Source of the DNA: Bacteroidia bacterium
GTDB taxonomy: Bacteria; Bacteroidota; Bacteroidia; UKL13-3
DNA length: 64,000 bases
Reading direction: 5' to 3'
Assembly: GCA_025454875.1 (NCBI GenBank)
Contig: JALONP010000005.1
Location: 1 to 64,000, forward strand
Each line of letters opens with the position of its first letter. Positions within the stretch are counted from its first letter, which is position 1. Positions 33,068 through 41,838 of this stretch are shown here, piece after piece. The notes beneath the pieces were generated by a model, which did no database searches, was not told the DNA's origin, and worked only from the letters and a program-made list of their open reading frames with translations. A program made the translations under genes and the position numbers.

Positions 33068-33923
33068 CAATTTTATAAATTACGGCATCAGCTTCAATGC
33101 CTCGCATACATTGCAAGTTAATTGGACAAGGTGTGGTCAACAAACAAGGAGCACATTCAATAGCTGATTGCACAGCATGGGTTGTATGGTAACCTGATTG
33201 GTGATGGTGAATATAACCGCCAAATACAATTACTGATGGAGTGCTTACTGCGGCTGCACCGTGCATTAGCGCACCTTCTAATCCAACAAATAAATTGCTT
33301 TGTTTGATAATGGAAATAGATTGTTTAAAGGTTGTTTTTCCTAAATACGATGCATCAACTGGTAATGGGATATCAGTATCTGGTCCGATTTGGATTGTGA
33401 ATGCCTTTTTTTTTACCGATTCAACCACAGCAATCATTTTGTTCATATCCCACTGTTTATTGGGGCTAAAAGCAGGATTGGCCGTGCTTTGAATTACCAC
33501 AATAGGTTTGTTGATAGGCAAATTTAATTGAAACAAAGGCTGGTCGTTTAAGTTGATATAAGGTACAAAATCAGTTGGCAATACCATTTGTAATTTATTT
33601 GCCATGCGTTGCATCAAGTGTTGCTCTGGTTGATCTTGGAGGGTGCCATAATTCAAAATGATAAATTGTTTAGCATAAGCGCTTAGCCAAATGGCCAAAT
33701 AGTAACTTTTACTTTGGGTTAAGCATTTTTGAAGGCAGTTTGAATCGGCTAAGAGTTCTTTCTTTTTGTATACAACCCTTAATCTTTTTTGTTGACTTAC
33801 GGCATAATAATTAAGTACACCGTTTGCCATCATCAAGTCGCCATAACTCCCAAAAGTTACAATGATTACCTCTTTGCCTGTAATTAACCAATAGAATAAA
33901 TATACGATTTCAATCAATGCCAT
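33051..33923 (-). CDS. Glycosyltransferase family 9 (heptosyltransferase-like)
   Basis: A 290-residue protein resembling GT9 heptosyltransferases, but shorter than the usual 320-350 residues. The C-terminal half has VVIQSTANPAFSPNKQWDMN near 131-150, the donor-site FVGLEGALMHGAAAVSTPSV near 208-227 and IVFGG. The N-terminus starts with a hydrophobic segment (ALIEIVYLFYWLITG) before VIIVTFGSYGDLMMANGVL. Four Cys residues near the end (CAPCLLTTPCPINLQC) are typical of this family. Sugar donor unknown. One-base overlap with the gene before it. Confidence 0.75.
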   Translation of the reverse strand: MALIEIVYLFYWLITGKEVIIVTFGSYGDLMMANGVLNYYAVSQQKRLRVVYKKKELLADSNCLQKCLTQSKSYYLAIWLSAYAKQFIILNYGTLQDQPEQHLMQRMANKLQMVLPTDFVPYINLNDQPLFQLNLPINKPIVVIQSTANPAFSPNKQWDMNKMIAVVESVKKKAFTIQIGPDTDIPLPVDASYLGKTTFKQSISIIKQSNLFVGLEGALMHGAAAVSTPSVIVFGGYIHHHQSGYHTTHAVQSAIECAPCLLTTPCPINLQCMRGIEADAVIYKIDACIN

Positions 33924-35128
33924 TATGAAAGGAGCAATTGCTGGTAAAGTTGAACATACTTTTGAGTTTGTGCTTTTTGGGTAAACAATTGCGCTCTTTC
34001 GATGGCTTGCCGGCTAAATGTTGAGTATTGGTTTGGCTTGCTAATGATTGTCTTAATTGCATTAGCAGCTGCTTCAGCATTGTAACGTGGAACAACAATT
34101 CCTGTTTGTTCGTTTACTACATTTTCGGGCAATCCACCAGCATCACTTACAATGCATGGTAATCCTAGACTTTGTGCTAGTAGAACTGAATTGTTAAATG
34201 ATTCAGAAATGGATAACAACAAGTATAAGTCATAATTTTTAAGAGCCTCTATCAACGCTGGTTCGTCAATCCATCCTAGCATTCGCACGTTTTGTTCTAA
34301 TCCATGCAGTTTAATCAGGTAATTAAGTTCGATTTCTGTATTTCCAGTTCCGTAAATATCATATTGGAAATCAATATCAAATTCTTTAAGTAATAGCATT
34401 GTTTCAATTGCTATATTAAATCCTTTTACCCATTCTAATCTTGCGGCACTGGCTATCTTCACTTTCGAGGAAATACCTATTTTAGGTGTCGAATCTACAC
34501 TTACAGGAAGTTGGAATGATGGAGGAATAATGGTTGTTTGCTTATGCAATGCCTTGTTTCTTTTAGTAACTTTATCTTTCAAATATTGACCTAATACATG
34601 AATATGATCTGCATATCCTAATACCTGATCATATTTTGTTGGGTACAAATCAAAGTCTTGTCCGCGTGAGCTCACAAGTACTTTGGCATTGCCAAACCAA
34701 GCTTTGGTTTTAAAATGAAATGCAGTTTGCAGTGCATTGATATGCACTAAATCATATTGTTTGCCCAATAAAGCTCGGTAATAAAATAGCTGACCATAGG
34801 TTTGTTTTACTGTTAATCCTTCTCGAACACAGTTATTGATTATTTTAAATGTATGCTTAGAATGCAGCAAGCATAATAGCAAAGTATGCAAGTGGCTAAG
34901 TGGATTGTACATATTGGTAAAACGGTACAATGCCTTAAACAAAACCTTGGCTGTTTGTTCTTTTCCAATTATGGGAAACGCATACTCCCGGTTGCTTTTT
35001 TCGAACATCAATAACTGCAAAAAGGGAAACTCTTTTTTTAGTTCTGCAAATAAACGGGTGAGGTACGGATGCGTTGCCCCTGGCCATTCGCCAATAATGA
35101 CTAAAACTTTTGAGTGGTTAAGCGCCAT
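33923..35128 (-). CDS. Glycosyltransferase family 4
   Basis: A 401-residue GT-B enzyme. GT4 marks are KIASAARLEWVKGFNIAIET near 225-244, YDIYGTGNTEIELNYLI, VRMLGWIDEPALIEAL and YDLYLLLSISESFNNSVLLA followed by QSLGLPCIVSDAGGLPE. The N-terminal half (VLVIIGEWPGATHPYLTRLF) binds the acceptor. Soluble or peripheral. It overlaps the next GT4 gene by 11 bases. Same general type as the gene at 35118 but not a close duplicate by eye. Confidence 0.85.
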   Translation of the reverse strand: MALNHSKVLVIIGEWPGATHPYLTRLFAELKKEFPFLQLLMFEKSNREYAFPIIGKEQTAKVLFKALYRFTNMYNPLSHLHTLLLCLLHSKHTFKIINNCVREGLTVKQTYGQLFYYRALLGKQYDLVHINALQTAFHFKTKAWFGNAKVLVSSRGQDFDLYPTKYDQVLGYADHIHVLGQYLKDKVTKRNKALHKQTTIIPPSFQLPVSVDSTPKIGISSKVKIASAARLEWVKGFNIAIETMLLLKEFDIDFQYDIYGTGNTEIELNYLIKLHGLEQNVRMLGWIDEPALIEALKNYDLYLLLSISESFNNSVLLAQSLGLPCIVSDAGGLPENVVNEQTGIVVPRYNAEAAANAIKTIISKPNQYSTFSRQAIERAQLFTQKAQTQKYVQLYQQLLLS

Positions 35129-36215
35129 AAAACTTTACAAATGCTTCTGCATGTTTTTGTGGTGCAAAAAGAGAAGCTAGTTGGCGTTGTGTTTGTATTG
35201 AGAGGGTAGGGGTGCTTGTAATCCAATGCTGTAATCCATTTGCAATGGCTTCTGAGGAAGCTGGTGGTATCAGTTGAACTTGATCGTTATTAGGCAATAG
35301 TTCTTTAATATCTCCAATATTGGTTGTAATAATTGGAAGTTGTGAAGCAATGGCTTCAACCAAAATATTTGGAAAACCTTCAGCAATACTTGAGCAAATG
35401 AGACCCTCTGCTTTCCCAAAATATTCGAGCAGCTCTTTTTGAGCTTGGTGTCCTACCAACTTAATTTGATTCTCGAGGCCCAAATCTTTGATCATGAATT
35501 CAAGTTCGGCACGCATAGGGCCTTCCCCGATAATGGTTAATTTAAAGTTTCGGGTATTCAGAAGTGCACATGCTCGAATGAGGTAAGCAAATCCCTTTTG
35601 CCAAACCAATCGGCCCACAGCAATCCAATGGTTTTTTTCAGGTAACCGAACAGGCTTAAAAGAAGTTACATCAAGTGTTGTTCGAATAACTGTGCTTTGT
35701 AAGCCGGTAATGGTTTGAAGTGATTTGCTTAAATGGGTACTTACAGCGTGAATATTTTTAGCCTTGCTGCCGGCCTGTTTGAGTTGCTGTAAATTGGTAT
35801 CATGCGCTTCGGCTTTTAACAAGTGAATTTCAGTACCCCTTATGCTAAAGGAATAGGGAATTTGAAGTTCGGTGCAAAGAGGTCCATATTTAATTGCAAG
35901 GTTCGAAAAATGAAAGTGCACATGATCGGGTTTGAGTTTGTTTAATAACCTTCGTTGTGGCTCTTGAAGTTTGTACCATTGATTTCCTGGATATTGAAGT
36001 GTTTGAACCCATTGTTTCCATTGTGGCATGAGATTGTAATTGGGCCAAGCGTATGCTTCTACATTTTGTATTGGAGATGTGATTTTGCCAGTAAAAGGTG
36101 TTTGGGTATAAGCCAATTGAAGGTGTATTTCAGGTGCATGTAGCTTAATGGCTTTTATATGCTCCTTGATAAATGTTTCTCCTGGAAAATGGTTTAACAC
36201 TTCAAGAACCTTCAT
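35118..36215 (-). CDS. Glycosyltransferase family 4
   Basis: A 365-residue GT-B enzyme. HVHFHFSNLAIKYG and IPYSFSIRGTEIHLL lie in the acceptor half. The GT4 core shows WIAVGRLVWQKGFAYLIRAC near 199-218, LTIIGEGPMRAELEFMI, IKLVGHQAQKELLEYF and AEGLICSSIAEGFPNILVEA with LPIITTNIGDIKELL. Colanic-acid WcaL-type transferases look similar. It overlaps the genes on both sides (11 and 14 bases). Confidence 0.86.
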   Translation of the reverse strand: MKVLEVLNHFPGETFIKEHIKAIKLHAPEIHLQLAYTQTPFTGKITSPIQNVEAYAWPNYNLMPQWKQWVQTLQYPGNQWYKLQEPQRRLLNKLKPDHVHFHFSNLAIKYGPLCTELQIPYSFSIRGTEIHLLKAEAHDTNLQQLKQAGSKAKNIHAVSTHLSKSLQTITGLQSTVIRTTLDVTSFKPVRLPEKNHWIAVGRLVWQKGFAYLIRACALLNTRNFKLTIIGEGPMRAELEFMIKDLGLENQIKLVGHQAQKELLEYFGKAEGLICSSIAEGFPNILVEAIASQLPIITTNIGDIKELLPNNDQVQLIPPASSEAIANGLQHWITSTPTLSIQTQRQLASLFAPQKHAEAFVKFYGA

Positions 36216-37377
36216 TCAAAATATTTATTATTTTATGAATGCTGTTATCAATTGCATGGTGGTGCAACCAGTCTCTCCCTTTTGAACCTAGTTGTTTAAA
36301 AGTATCCGGGTCATCATGTAGTTTATTTAACCAATTCAGAATTTGATCTGTTGTATGTGCATGCAACATGGGATACAAGGTTGGGTATAGGTTTTGGTAT
36401 TGATTGTCGATACGATGGTGCATCAGTGGAATGCCCATTACCAATGCTTCATGGACCACTCCATACGAGAAGTAACTGTGGGTAAGTTCTCCAACCACAA
36501 CACGCGCCATCGATAATCCCATCATAATTTCTTTACGAGGCATTAGTGGCATCCAAAATACCCTATCTGTGATATTGAGCTCTTCAATAAGCGCTTTGCT
36601 ATTGGCCACATCATTACCATATTCATATAGCACCAATGCAGCTTCTTTATTGAGGCTACAATGCAATGCAAACGCTTTAATCAATAGATCGTTTCCTTTA
36701 GAATAGGTTTGGTCTGGAATGTCTTTCCACATTTGCCTTGCGTGCTGAAATACAATAAAGGGGTAAGCCGTTTGAATACGTTTAAAAGCTGCTAGGTAGT
36801 TAGAAACATCGCCATATCTTGCTTCATAGTTTACGTACTGTTTGTTGTATACATGCGGTAAAGCAAATTTATGTCTAATGCCTTTTGGTTCCAATTTATG
36901 TAAGAACCCTTCGAAAAAATCGTTGGTTTCTTCCATTATAATATGTTTGGCATTTCTAAATCCTTGCTTCTGGGCATTAGCAAAGAAGAACCTTTTGATG
37001 TTTGACTTAAATTGGCCTCTGTTTTTAATTCTAGAATAGTGCGGAATACGATACATATCACCGCCATAAGGTACAATGATATCTGCAGTACGACCCGCTT
37101 TGTGGATATATGCGGGTGCTACACCTTGAGCAATTAATTTATCAAATGGTTTAAGCAACGATTTGAGTTTTTGTTTATCGTAGGTTAACCAATTATCATA
37201 ATGCCAATCCAATAATGGAAACGTTGTGGTATCGTGTTCAAATGAATCAGCTTGTGGTTGAAAATGTTCTGGCTCTTGCGGCAATCTGAACAAGGTAACG
37301 TTATAGCCTACATCTTTTAAATACCTATAAAGCGGAAATAAGCCGTTGTTCATATTTCCGATGCAAGCTATTTTCAT
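36202..37377 (-). CDS. Divergent glycosyltransferase-like protein
   Basis: A 391-residue protein that looks like a distant GT-B enzyme. MKIACIGNMNNGLFPLYRYL opens it, ADIIVPYGGDMYRIPHY lies near 108, and a GT4-like C-terminal half holds IVFQHARQMWKD, KGNDLLIKAFAL, VFWMPLMPRKEIMMGLSMA and VVHEALVMGIPLMHHR near 310. The usual E-x7-E motif is replaced by HEALVMG, so donor binding may differ. Its stop overlaps the start of the GT4 gene after it (14 bases), and its own ATG overlaps the WbqC gene (4 bases). Confidence 0.65.
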   Translation of the reverse strand: MKIACIGNMNNGLFPLYRYLKDVGYNVTLFRLPQEPEHFQPQADSFEHDTTTFPLLDWHYDNWLTYDKQKLKSLLKPFDKLIAQGVAPAYIHKAGRTADIIVPYGGDMYRIPHYSRIKNRGQFKSNIKRFFFANAQKQGFRNAKHIIMEETNDFFEGFLHKLEPKGIRHKFALPHVYNKQYVNYEARYGDVSNYLAAFKRIQTAYPFIVFQHARQMWKDIPDQTYSKGNDLLIKAFALHCSLNKEAALVLYEYGNDVANSKALIEELNITDRVFWMPLMPRKEIMMGLSMARVVVGELTHSYFSYGVVHEALVMGIPLMHHRIDNQYQNLYPTLYPMLHAHTTDQILNWLNKLHDDPDTFKQLGSKGRDWLHHHAIDNSIHKIINILNEGS

Positions 37378-38087
37378 AATTGCGTTTTAGACCTCATTAA
37401 TGTAAAAGTATCCTCAATTCCAATATTCATTAAACAATCAACTATAGACAAACCTGGGAAAAATTCTTTGCTATTAAAATGGTTGTAAGTAGGGTGAATA
37501 TAGTTTTGTGGAACAAGTTTTATTTGAGCTTTTTCCCATAGCGGAGGGTCTAGGTAATTAACGCTGCCAGATCCAAATAAATAAGAATCGCCATTTACTT
37601 CTTTTACCAAATCAATTAACAAAAGGTTCGATTTACTTTTAGATTGCATCTGGCTAGAAAAATGATAGCGTTTATTGAAACCTGCTTTATGAATAAGCTG
37701 TTGTATAAAGTATAAGTTAAATTCAACAATGTTTGTAAATTTACTTGTATAACATGATTCAATTAGTGGGAATACCTCCGTAAAATAAGGGGCCTTCTTA
37801 TAATTTTGTGTGAGTGAAGCAAGGTGTTTCTGGGTAAAATCGGAATCATACGAAATGAGCATTTCATTGATTGGGACGAATTCCCTTTCCGAATCAGATT
37901 TTAGAGGAATGGTCAGCCATTGAGGTTTTTGGTTAATTAAAAACTTAACCCTTTTTGTCCATAATCCATCTCCAGGTCTATTGGTTACATGATCTAGAAA
38001 AATGAACGTATCCGCAAGAATGATCTTTTCTATTGAACCAAGCCATGGAAAAAAATCAGGTTGAGTAATGGCTACAAGGTTTTTCAT
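37374..38087 (-). CDS. WbqC-family protein
   Basis: A 237-residue WbqC-like protein. The family start is clear (VAITQPDFFPWLGSIEKIIL, then ADTFIFLDHVTNRPGDGLW), with RVKFLINQKPQWLTIPLKSD near 45-64 and HPTYNHF near 200. WbqC homologues occur in many O-antigen and capsule loci and are thought to take part in modifying sugar amino groups, but no reaction is firmly established to my knowledge. It is soluble. It lies in a tight run with PHP, ATP-grasp and deacetylase genes (four-base overlap with PHP), which suggests a shared task. Confidence 0.85.
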   Translation of the reverse strand: MKNLVAITQPDFFPWLGSIEKIILADTFIFLDHVTNRPGDGLWTKRVKFLINQKPQWLTIPLKSDSEREFVPINEMLISYDSDFTQKHLASLTQNYKKAPYFTEVFPLIESCYTSKFTNIVEFNLYFIQQLIHKAGFNKRYHFSSQMQSKSKSNLLLIDLVKEVNGDSYLFGSGSVNYLDPPLWEKAQIKLVPQNYIHPTYNHFNSKEFFPGLSIVDCLMNIGIEDTFTLMRSKTQL

Positions 38088-38746
38088 TTTAGCAGTTTCC
38101 TAAATGCATCAATTTCGTTTTGCGTTAATAAGTTTCCCGACTCGTGCGCATCACTGCCAAATACAAATTGCAAATTTCTTATTTCGTTTAGTGCCGCAAT
38201 TTCATTTTCATTGGGTAAAGGGTATTTCTTATTGAACTCATAACAAACACCTGCAGTTGCCAAGTCATTTAATATAATTGCCCAATCTTCTTTGGTCATT
38301 GCCATGTTTTGCCAATTATGATAACAGGTAGGATGTGCAAACACGTCAGACCATGGATTTAAGGCTGCATTGCGAATTGCTTTTTGATAGGAAGCAACTG
38401 TTGGGAAGTTTGGGGTGTGGAATGAAAATAAGATTATTTCAGCCTCATTGGCCAATTCGTTTGAGATGTCTATATCTCCATCTTCGTTCAGAACTTTGGC
38501 TTCTGCACCTACTGCGAATTTCACAGTGCTTTGTGCGCCTGCCCTGTATACATGTTCTTTAAATTTTAAAAAGTCATATGTTGGAACTTTGCGTATGTGT
38601 TCACTAAAAACAATGAACTCAATGCCGTTTGCTTCTGCCTGTTTAAAATAGGCTTCGGGCATACTTTTGCCATCGGTATACATAGTGTGCATTTGGCAGT
38701 CGGCATTGTGCAAGTACGGTTTATACTTTAACCATTTACGTGTCAT
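38084..38746 (-). CDS. PHP-domain metal-dependent hydrolase
   Basis: A 220-residue PHP-fold protein. Metal-ligand motifs can be followed in order: DCQMHTMYTDGK near 16-27, FSEHIRK near 47, GAEAKVL near 80, FSFHTP near 108, AHPTCYH near 137 and GSDAHESG near 198. PHP enzymes cleave phosphoesters (for example histidinol phosphatase, DNA polymerase III editing site). Here a sugar- or nucleotide-linked phosphate is the natural guess. It overlaps the ATP-grasp gene by 11 bases and WbqC by four. Confidence 0.82.
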   Translation of the reverse strand: MTRKWLKYKPYLHNADCQMHTMYTDGKSMPEAYFKQAEANGIEFIVFSEHIRKVPTYDFLKFKEHVYRAGAQSTVKFAVGAEAKVLNEDGDIDISNELANEAEIILFSFHTPNFPTVASYQKAIRNAALNPWSDVFAHPTCYHNWQNMAMTKEDWAIILNDLATAGVCYEFNKKYPLPNENEIAALNEIRNLQFVFGSDAHESGNLLTQNEIDAFRKLLK

Positions 38747-39788
38747 AATAATTTGAAATAAATTCTCTTTTAATCCGAAAGCCTTCTTTATAGGTTTTAT
38801 TTATAGGGTATGGATTTCCAAGTGCTTTTTGAATTGACCAATGAATCATATCGATGCCAGCTTTTACTGGTAACATAATTGTTCCAGCCATTCTTGGGTT
38901 TATCTCAACTAGTTTTGGTTTTCGATTTTGATCAAGTTTGACTTGTACATTAACCATGTAATCGAAATCAAATACACTGAGTATCTTTTTCGTGTATTCT
39001 ACTATTTCGATATTCGTTTCGATAATGGCTTCAAGGGTCGACATTTGGTAAAGCGCAATTCGTTTATTTGGAATAATGTAAACTGGCTTTCCATTTTCAC
39101 AAAGGCAGTACACACTGTATTCTTCATGGGGTAAATATTCCATTACCAGCAGTGGAGGAAAGGAAATTTCATGCGCCATCGCATTCAAAATTTCTTTGTC
39201 GCTTAAATAGTATAGTTCGGATGGTTGTTCCCAAAAAATACGTTTGTGGTGATTGATAGAAGGGTCTAGTATTCGAAATCCTCTTCCACTTTCACTTGGA
39301 TATTTTGAAGGCTTAATACAAACAGGTTGTGAAGGATAATTGAGTTTTTGCAATGCTGCAATAAATTCTTCCTGATTTGTAACTTCATACGAAGCAGGAG
39401 TACTAATTCCTACTTTTGCTAATGTTTCGATGGCTGTTGCTTTATCAAGTGTAGCCAAAACAACTTCAGGTTTTGATAGAACGATGGAGACGCCAATTGC
39501 AATGAATGCCTCTCTGTTCTCACTTAAGAAATGGGAGTCGGCACTTTTTCCGGGTAAGATAGCGTGAATTTGTTCTTCTTTACAAACTTGCAACATAAAA
39601 TCTAAATACTCGTTGCTTTTGGTTGGCGGAGCAACAATGCACTTTAGAGTTGGATACAACTTGCCTAAGTTTGGATTCATATCTGTTAACACCAAACGGT
39701 ATTTAACTTCTGCGTGGTGAACCAAATGATTGATAAGATCAGTTGATGCAAATCCTGCCGAAGGAATTAATACATTGATACTACTCAT
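38736..39788 (-). CDS. ATP-grasp ligase (CarB/PylC-like)
   Basis: A 350-residue ATP-grasp enzyme. It opens with a pre-ATP-grasp Rossmann part (INVLIPSAGFASTDLINHLV), has the lysine-bearing VCIKPSKYPSESGRGFRIL near 159-177, the hinge LLVMEYLPHEEYSVYCLCE near 220 and the metal site PKLVEINPRMAGTIMLP near 300. Such enzymes activate a carboxylate as an acyl-phosphate and join it to an amine, thiol or other nucleophile. In a polysaccharide locus it may amidate a uronic acid or attach an amino acid to a sugar. Overlaps of 8 and 11 bases link it to the deacetylase-like and PHP genes. Confidence 0.82.
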   Translation of the reverse strand: MSSINVLIPSAGFASTDLINHLVHHAEVKYRLVLTDMNPNLGKLYPTLKCIVAPPTKSNEYLDFMLQVCKEEQIHAILPGKSADSHFLSENREAFIAIGVSIVLSKPEVVLATLDKATAIETLAKVGISTPASYEVTNQEEFIAALQKLNYPSQPVCIKPSKYPSESGRGFRILDPSINHHKRIFWEQPSELYYLSDKEILNAMAHEISFPPLLVMEYLPHEEYSVYCLCENGKPVYIIPNKRIALYQMSTLEAIIETNIEIVEYTKKILSVFDFDYMVNVQVKLDQNRKPKLVEINPRMAGTIMLPVKAGIDMIHWSIQKALGNPYPINKTYKEGFRIKREFISNYYDT

Positions 39789-40485
39789 AAAAATGCCTAT
39801 CGTAATAGGTGTCTGGATGAATTAAGACATGCATGAGTGGGTGTAAATCTTGGGCATGTTCCGCAATACTTCTTCTGTCGTCAGCAACTAGTTTACCCTT
39901 ATTATAACATTTCCAGCGGGTCCATTCTGAATCGCTAACATAAAAACTTTCTTGAAACAAGTTGAATGTTGGTTCGTGGTCGTATGCCTCATACCATAAA
40001 CCAAATTCTTGGGGCTTGCGGTTTTTCCAAAAATCGAGGTTGTTCAAACCTGTCATTCCTCCATGGCTAGCTGCGCCAACTATTTTGGTCTTAAATGCAG
40101 TTTCTATAACTTGAATATCTCTTATAAGACAATCTTCGGGCTTTTCATTCCAAATGGCTGCTTGCTCCATTACTTCACTGTGATATCCTAATTCATGACC
40201 AGTATCAATTAGTTTTCGAATAATGCGGTAATGCTCAAAACTAAGCGGGTTGTATTCTGGTGCATGTAGCCTTATGAAAAAAGTGGCCTTGATGTTTAGG
40301 TTGTTAAACAAGTCGATTAAACGTTCTGTTTTTTTAACAGAATAATCGATATCGACTCTGTTAACCAATGCAAGAGGTGGCAATTGGTTTTTGGCTGTAA
40401 CATATTCTTTACACGTAAGTACCTTGTAGCCTAAAGCCAATACCTGTTCGTACTGTTGTTGAATATACTTAAATGTGAAGTGCAT
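39781..40485 (-). CDS. Polysaccharide deacetylase-like protein
   Basis: A 234-residue NodB-like protein. ALVNRVDIDYSVKK near 38-51 carries the metal Asp. IKATFFIRLHAPEY near 68 is typical of the fold, and GHELGYHSEVME near 93-104 holds a modified His motif. ASHGGMTGLNNL near 138 and HPLMHVLIHPDTYYD near 216 complete it. The second metal His of the standard H-x3-H motif is not obvious, so activity may be altered. No signal peptide, so likely cytoplasmic. It overlaps hisF2 by 17 bases. Confidence 0.7.
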   Translation of the reverse strand: MHFTFKYIQQQYEQVLALGYKVLTCKEYVTAKNQLPPLALVNRVDIDYSVKKTERLIDLFNNLNIKATFFIRLHAPEYNPLSFEHYRIIRKLIDTGHELGYHSEVMEQAAIWNEKPEDCLIRDIQVIETAFKTKIVGAASHGGMTGLNNLDFWKNRKPQEFGLWYEAYDHEPTFNLFQESFYVSDSEWTRWKCYNKGKLVADDRRSIAEHAQDLHPLMHVLIHPDTYYDRHFYE

Positions 40486-41233
40486 GTGTGAGTTGTTGTT
40501 GATCCGGAAAATTAACCAAAACGCCCATTCCTTTTTTTTGAAAAACCACCATACTTCCCAATGCTACCGCTGATGCTTTGCCCTTGTGCACAGCATCAGC
40601 AATATGTTGAATATTACCTGCCCCTCCATGCGCAATCACAGGAATGGATACGGCATCAGCAATCGATTTAATTAAAGGAATATTCATTCCATTCCATTCG
40701 TTTTCATGTAAGATAGAAGTGATAAGCAATTCACCAGCCCCTGCTTGTTCTACTTGTTTGGCATACAGAATGGGGTCTGCATTGGTTCCTGTTTTGCCGT
40801 TATCAATCCATACTTTAGGTTTACCCCAAAAGTCAGGTTTTACATCAATGGAAACCACCACTGCTTGGTTCCCATACCTATTGCTTATTTGTTCAATGAG
40901 CGAAGGTTGTTTATAAGCAGCAGTATTTAAGATTACCTTTTCAAAACCAATGGTTAAGATTTCGGCTGCCATTTGTTCAGAGCGAATACCACCGCCATAA
41001 GATAATGGCATAAAACATTCATTTGCAATTTCACGTAGCAGATTTAAGTTGGGTTCTCGGTTTTCTGATGTTGCTCGAATATCTAAAAAACAAAGTTCGT
41101 CCACTTCGAGTTCGTTAAATATACGAACAGTATTTAGGGGATCTCCAATGTATTGGTGTTTGCCAAAACGATGCGTTTTAACCAAGCTTTCGTTCATGAG
41201 TTGTAAGCAAGGAATGATTCGGGTTCGTAGCAT
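40469..41233 (-). CDS. HisF2-type subunit of acetamidino-sugar amidotransferase
   Basis: A 254-residue (beta/alpha)8 protein of the HisF family. ATG 41233 (RTRIIPCLQLMNESLVKTHR) is the natural start; the upstream extension at 41308 translates hisH. Phosphate-site motifs remain: SYGGGIRS near 80, VVSIDVK near 130, AHGGAGN near 200. The catalytic Asp of histidine-pathway HisF (IPCLDV) is replaced here (IPCLQL), as expected for HisF2 partners that only pass ammonia. With HisH2 and the amidotransferase next door it should convert an acetamido sugar to an acetamidino sugar, as WbpG/HisH/HisF do in Pseudomonas O5. Confidence 0.88.
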   Translation of the reverse strand: MLRTRIIPCLQLMNESLVKTHRFGKHQYIGDPLNTVRIFNELEVDELCFLDIRATSENREPNLNLLREIANECFMPLSYGGGIRSEQMAAEILTIGFEKVILNTAAYKQPSLIEQISNRYGNQAVVVSIDVKPDFWGKPKVWIDNGKTGTNADPILYAKQVEQAGAGELLITSILHENEWNGMNIPLIKSIADAVSIPVIAHGGAGNIQHIADAVHKGKASAVALGSMVVFQKKGMGVLVNFPDQQQLTHALHI

Positions 41234-41838
41234 TAACTTTTGGCAAAATTTTGTAACAAAGCCAAACCAAACCGATGGCTTTTTTCGGGATGAAACTGTG
41301 CTCCCCATATATGGTTGTGTGCAATCATTGAGTCAAATGAATGTCCGTAATGGGTTGTGGCCAATGCATGTTCGCGATTGGTTGTTTGCACATAGTATGA
41401 ATGTACAAAGTAAAAACGGGGCTCTGGAGGCAAGTGATCAATGAGTGGATGCATATATTGGGGTTCAATCCGGTTCCATCCCATATGAGGCACCTTCAGG
41501 TTGGAAGTAGGAGTGAAACGTTTCGCTGTTCCTTCTATCCAATTTAATCCCGGCAATTTGCCTTCTTCACTTTTTTGTGTGAGCAGCTGCATTCCTAAGC
41601 ATATTCCAAGAACGGGCGTTTGTTTAATCAGCACTTTTTCGTTGAGCACATCTAATAGATTGCGTTCTTTAAGATTCGACATAGCAGTATCAAACGCACC
41701 AACACCTGGGAGTAATAGTTTGGTAGCATCAATAACCTGTGAAGGTGATTGGGCAATTTGAACGGTTACACCAATCCGCTTGAACATGTTAACGATTGAT
41801 CCAATATTGCCTAGCCCGTAATCTACTATGGTAATCAT
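41233..41838 (-). CDS. hisH: HisH2-type glutaminase subunit
   Basis: A 201-residue class I glutamine amidotransferase of the HisH type. It starts MITIVDYGLGNIGSIVNMFK, has the nucleophile Cys in LGICLGMQLL near 78, and the His/Glu pair in AQFHPEKSHRFG near 179. It releases ammonia from glutamine and passes it through the HisF2 barrel. Stop and start overlap by one base with hisF2 and by four with the amidotransferase. No other his genes are present, so histidine synthesis is unlikely. Confidence 0.92.
   Translation of the reverse strand: MITIVDYGLGNIGSIVNMFKRIGVTVQIAQSPSQVIDATKLLLPGVGAFDTAMSNLKERNLLDVLNEKVLIKQTPVLGICLGMQLLTQKSEEGKLPGLNWIEGTAKRFTPTSNLKVPHMGWNRIEPQYMHPLIDHLPPEPRFYFVHSYYVQTTNREHALATTHYGHSFDSMIAHNHIWGAQFHPEKSHRFGLALLQNFAKS

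Noticed and set aside
41233..41308. Longer N-terminus for HisF2
   Set aside because: The extra 25 residues are an out-of-frame reading of the hisH end; MLRTRIIPC is the family start.
40469..41838. HisH/HisF as histidine biosynthesis genes
   Set aside because: No other his genes are present, the catalytic Asp of HisF is replaced, and an acetamido-sugar amidotransferase adjoins them.
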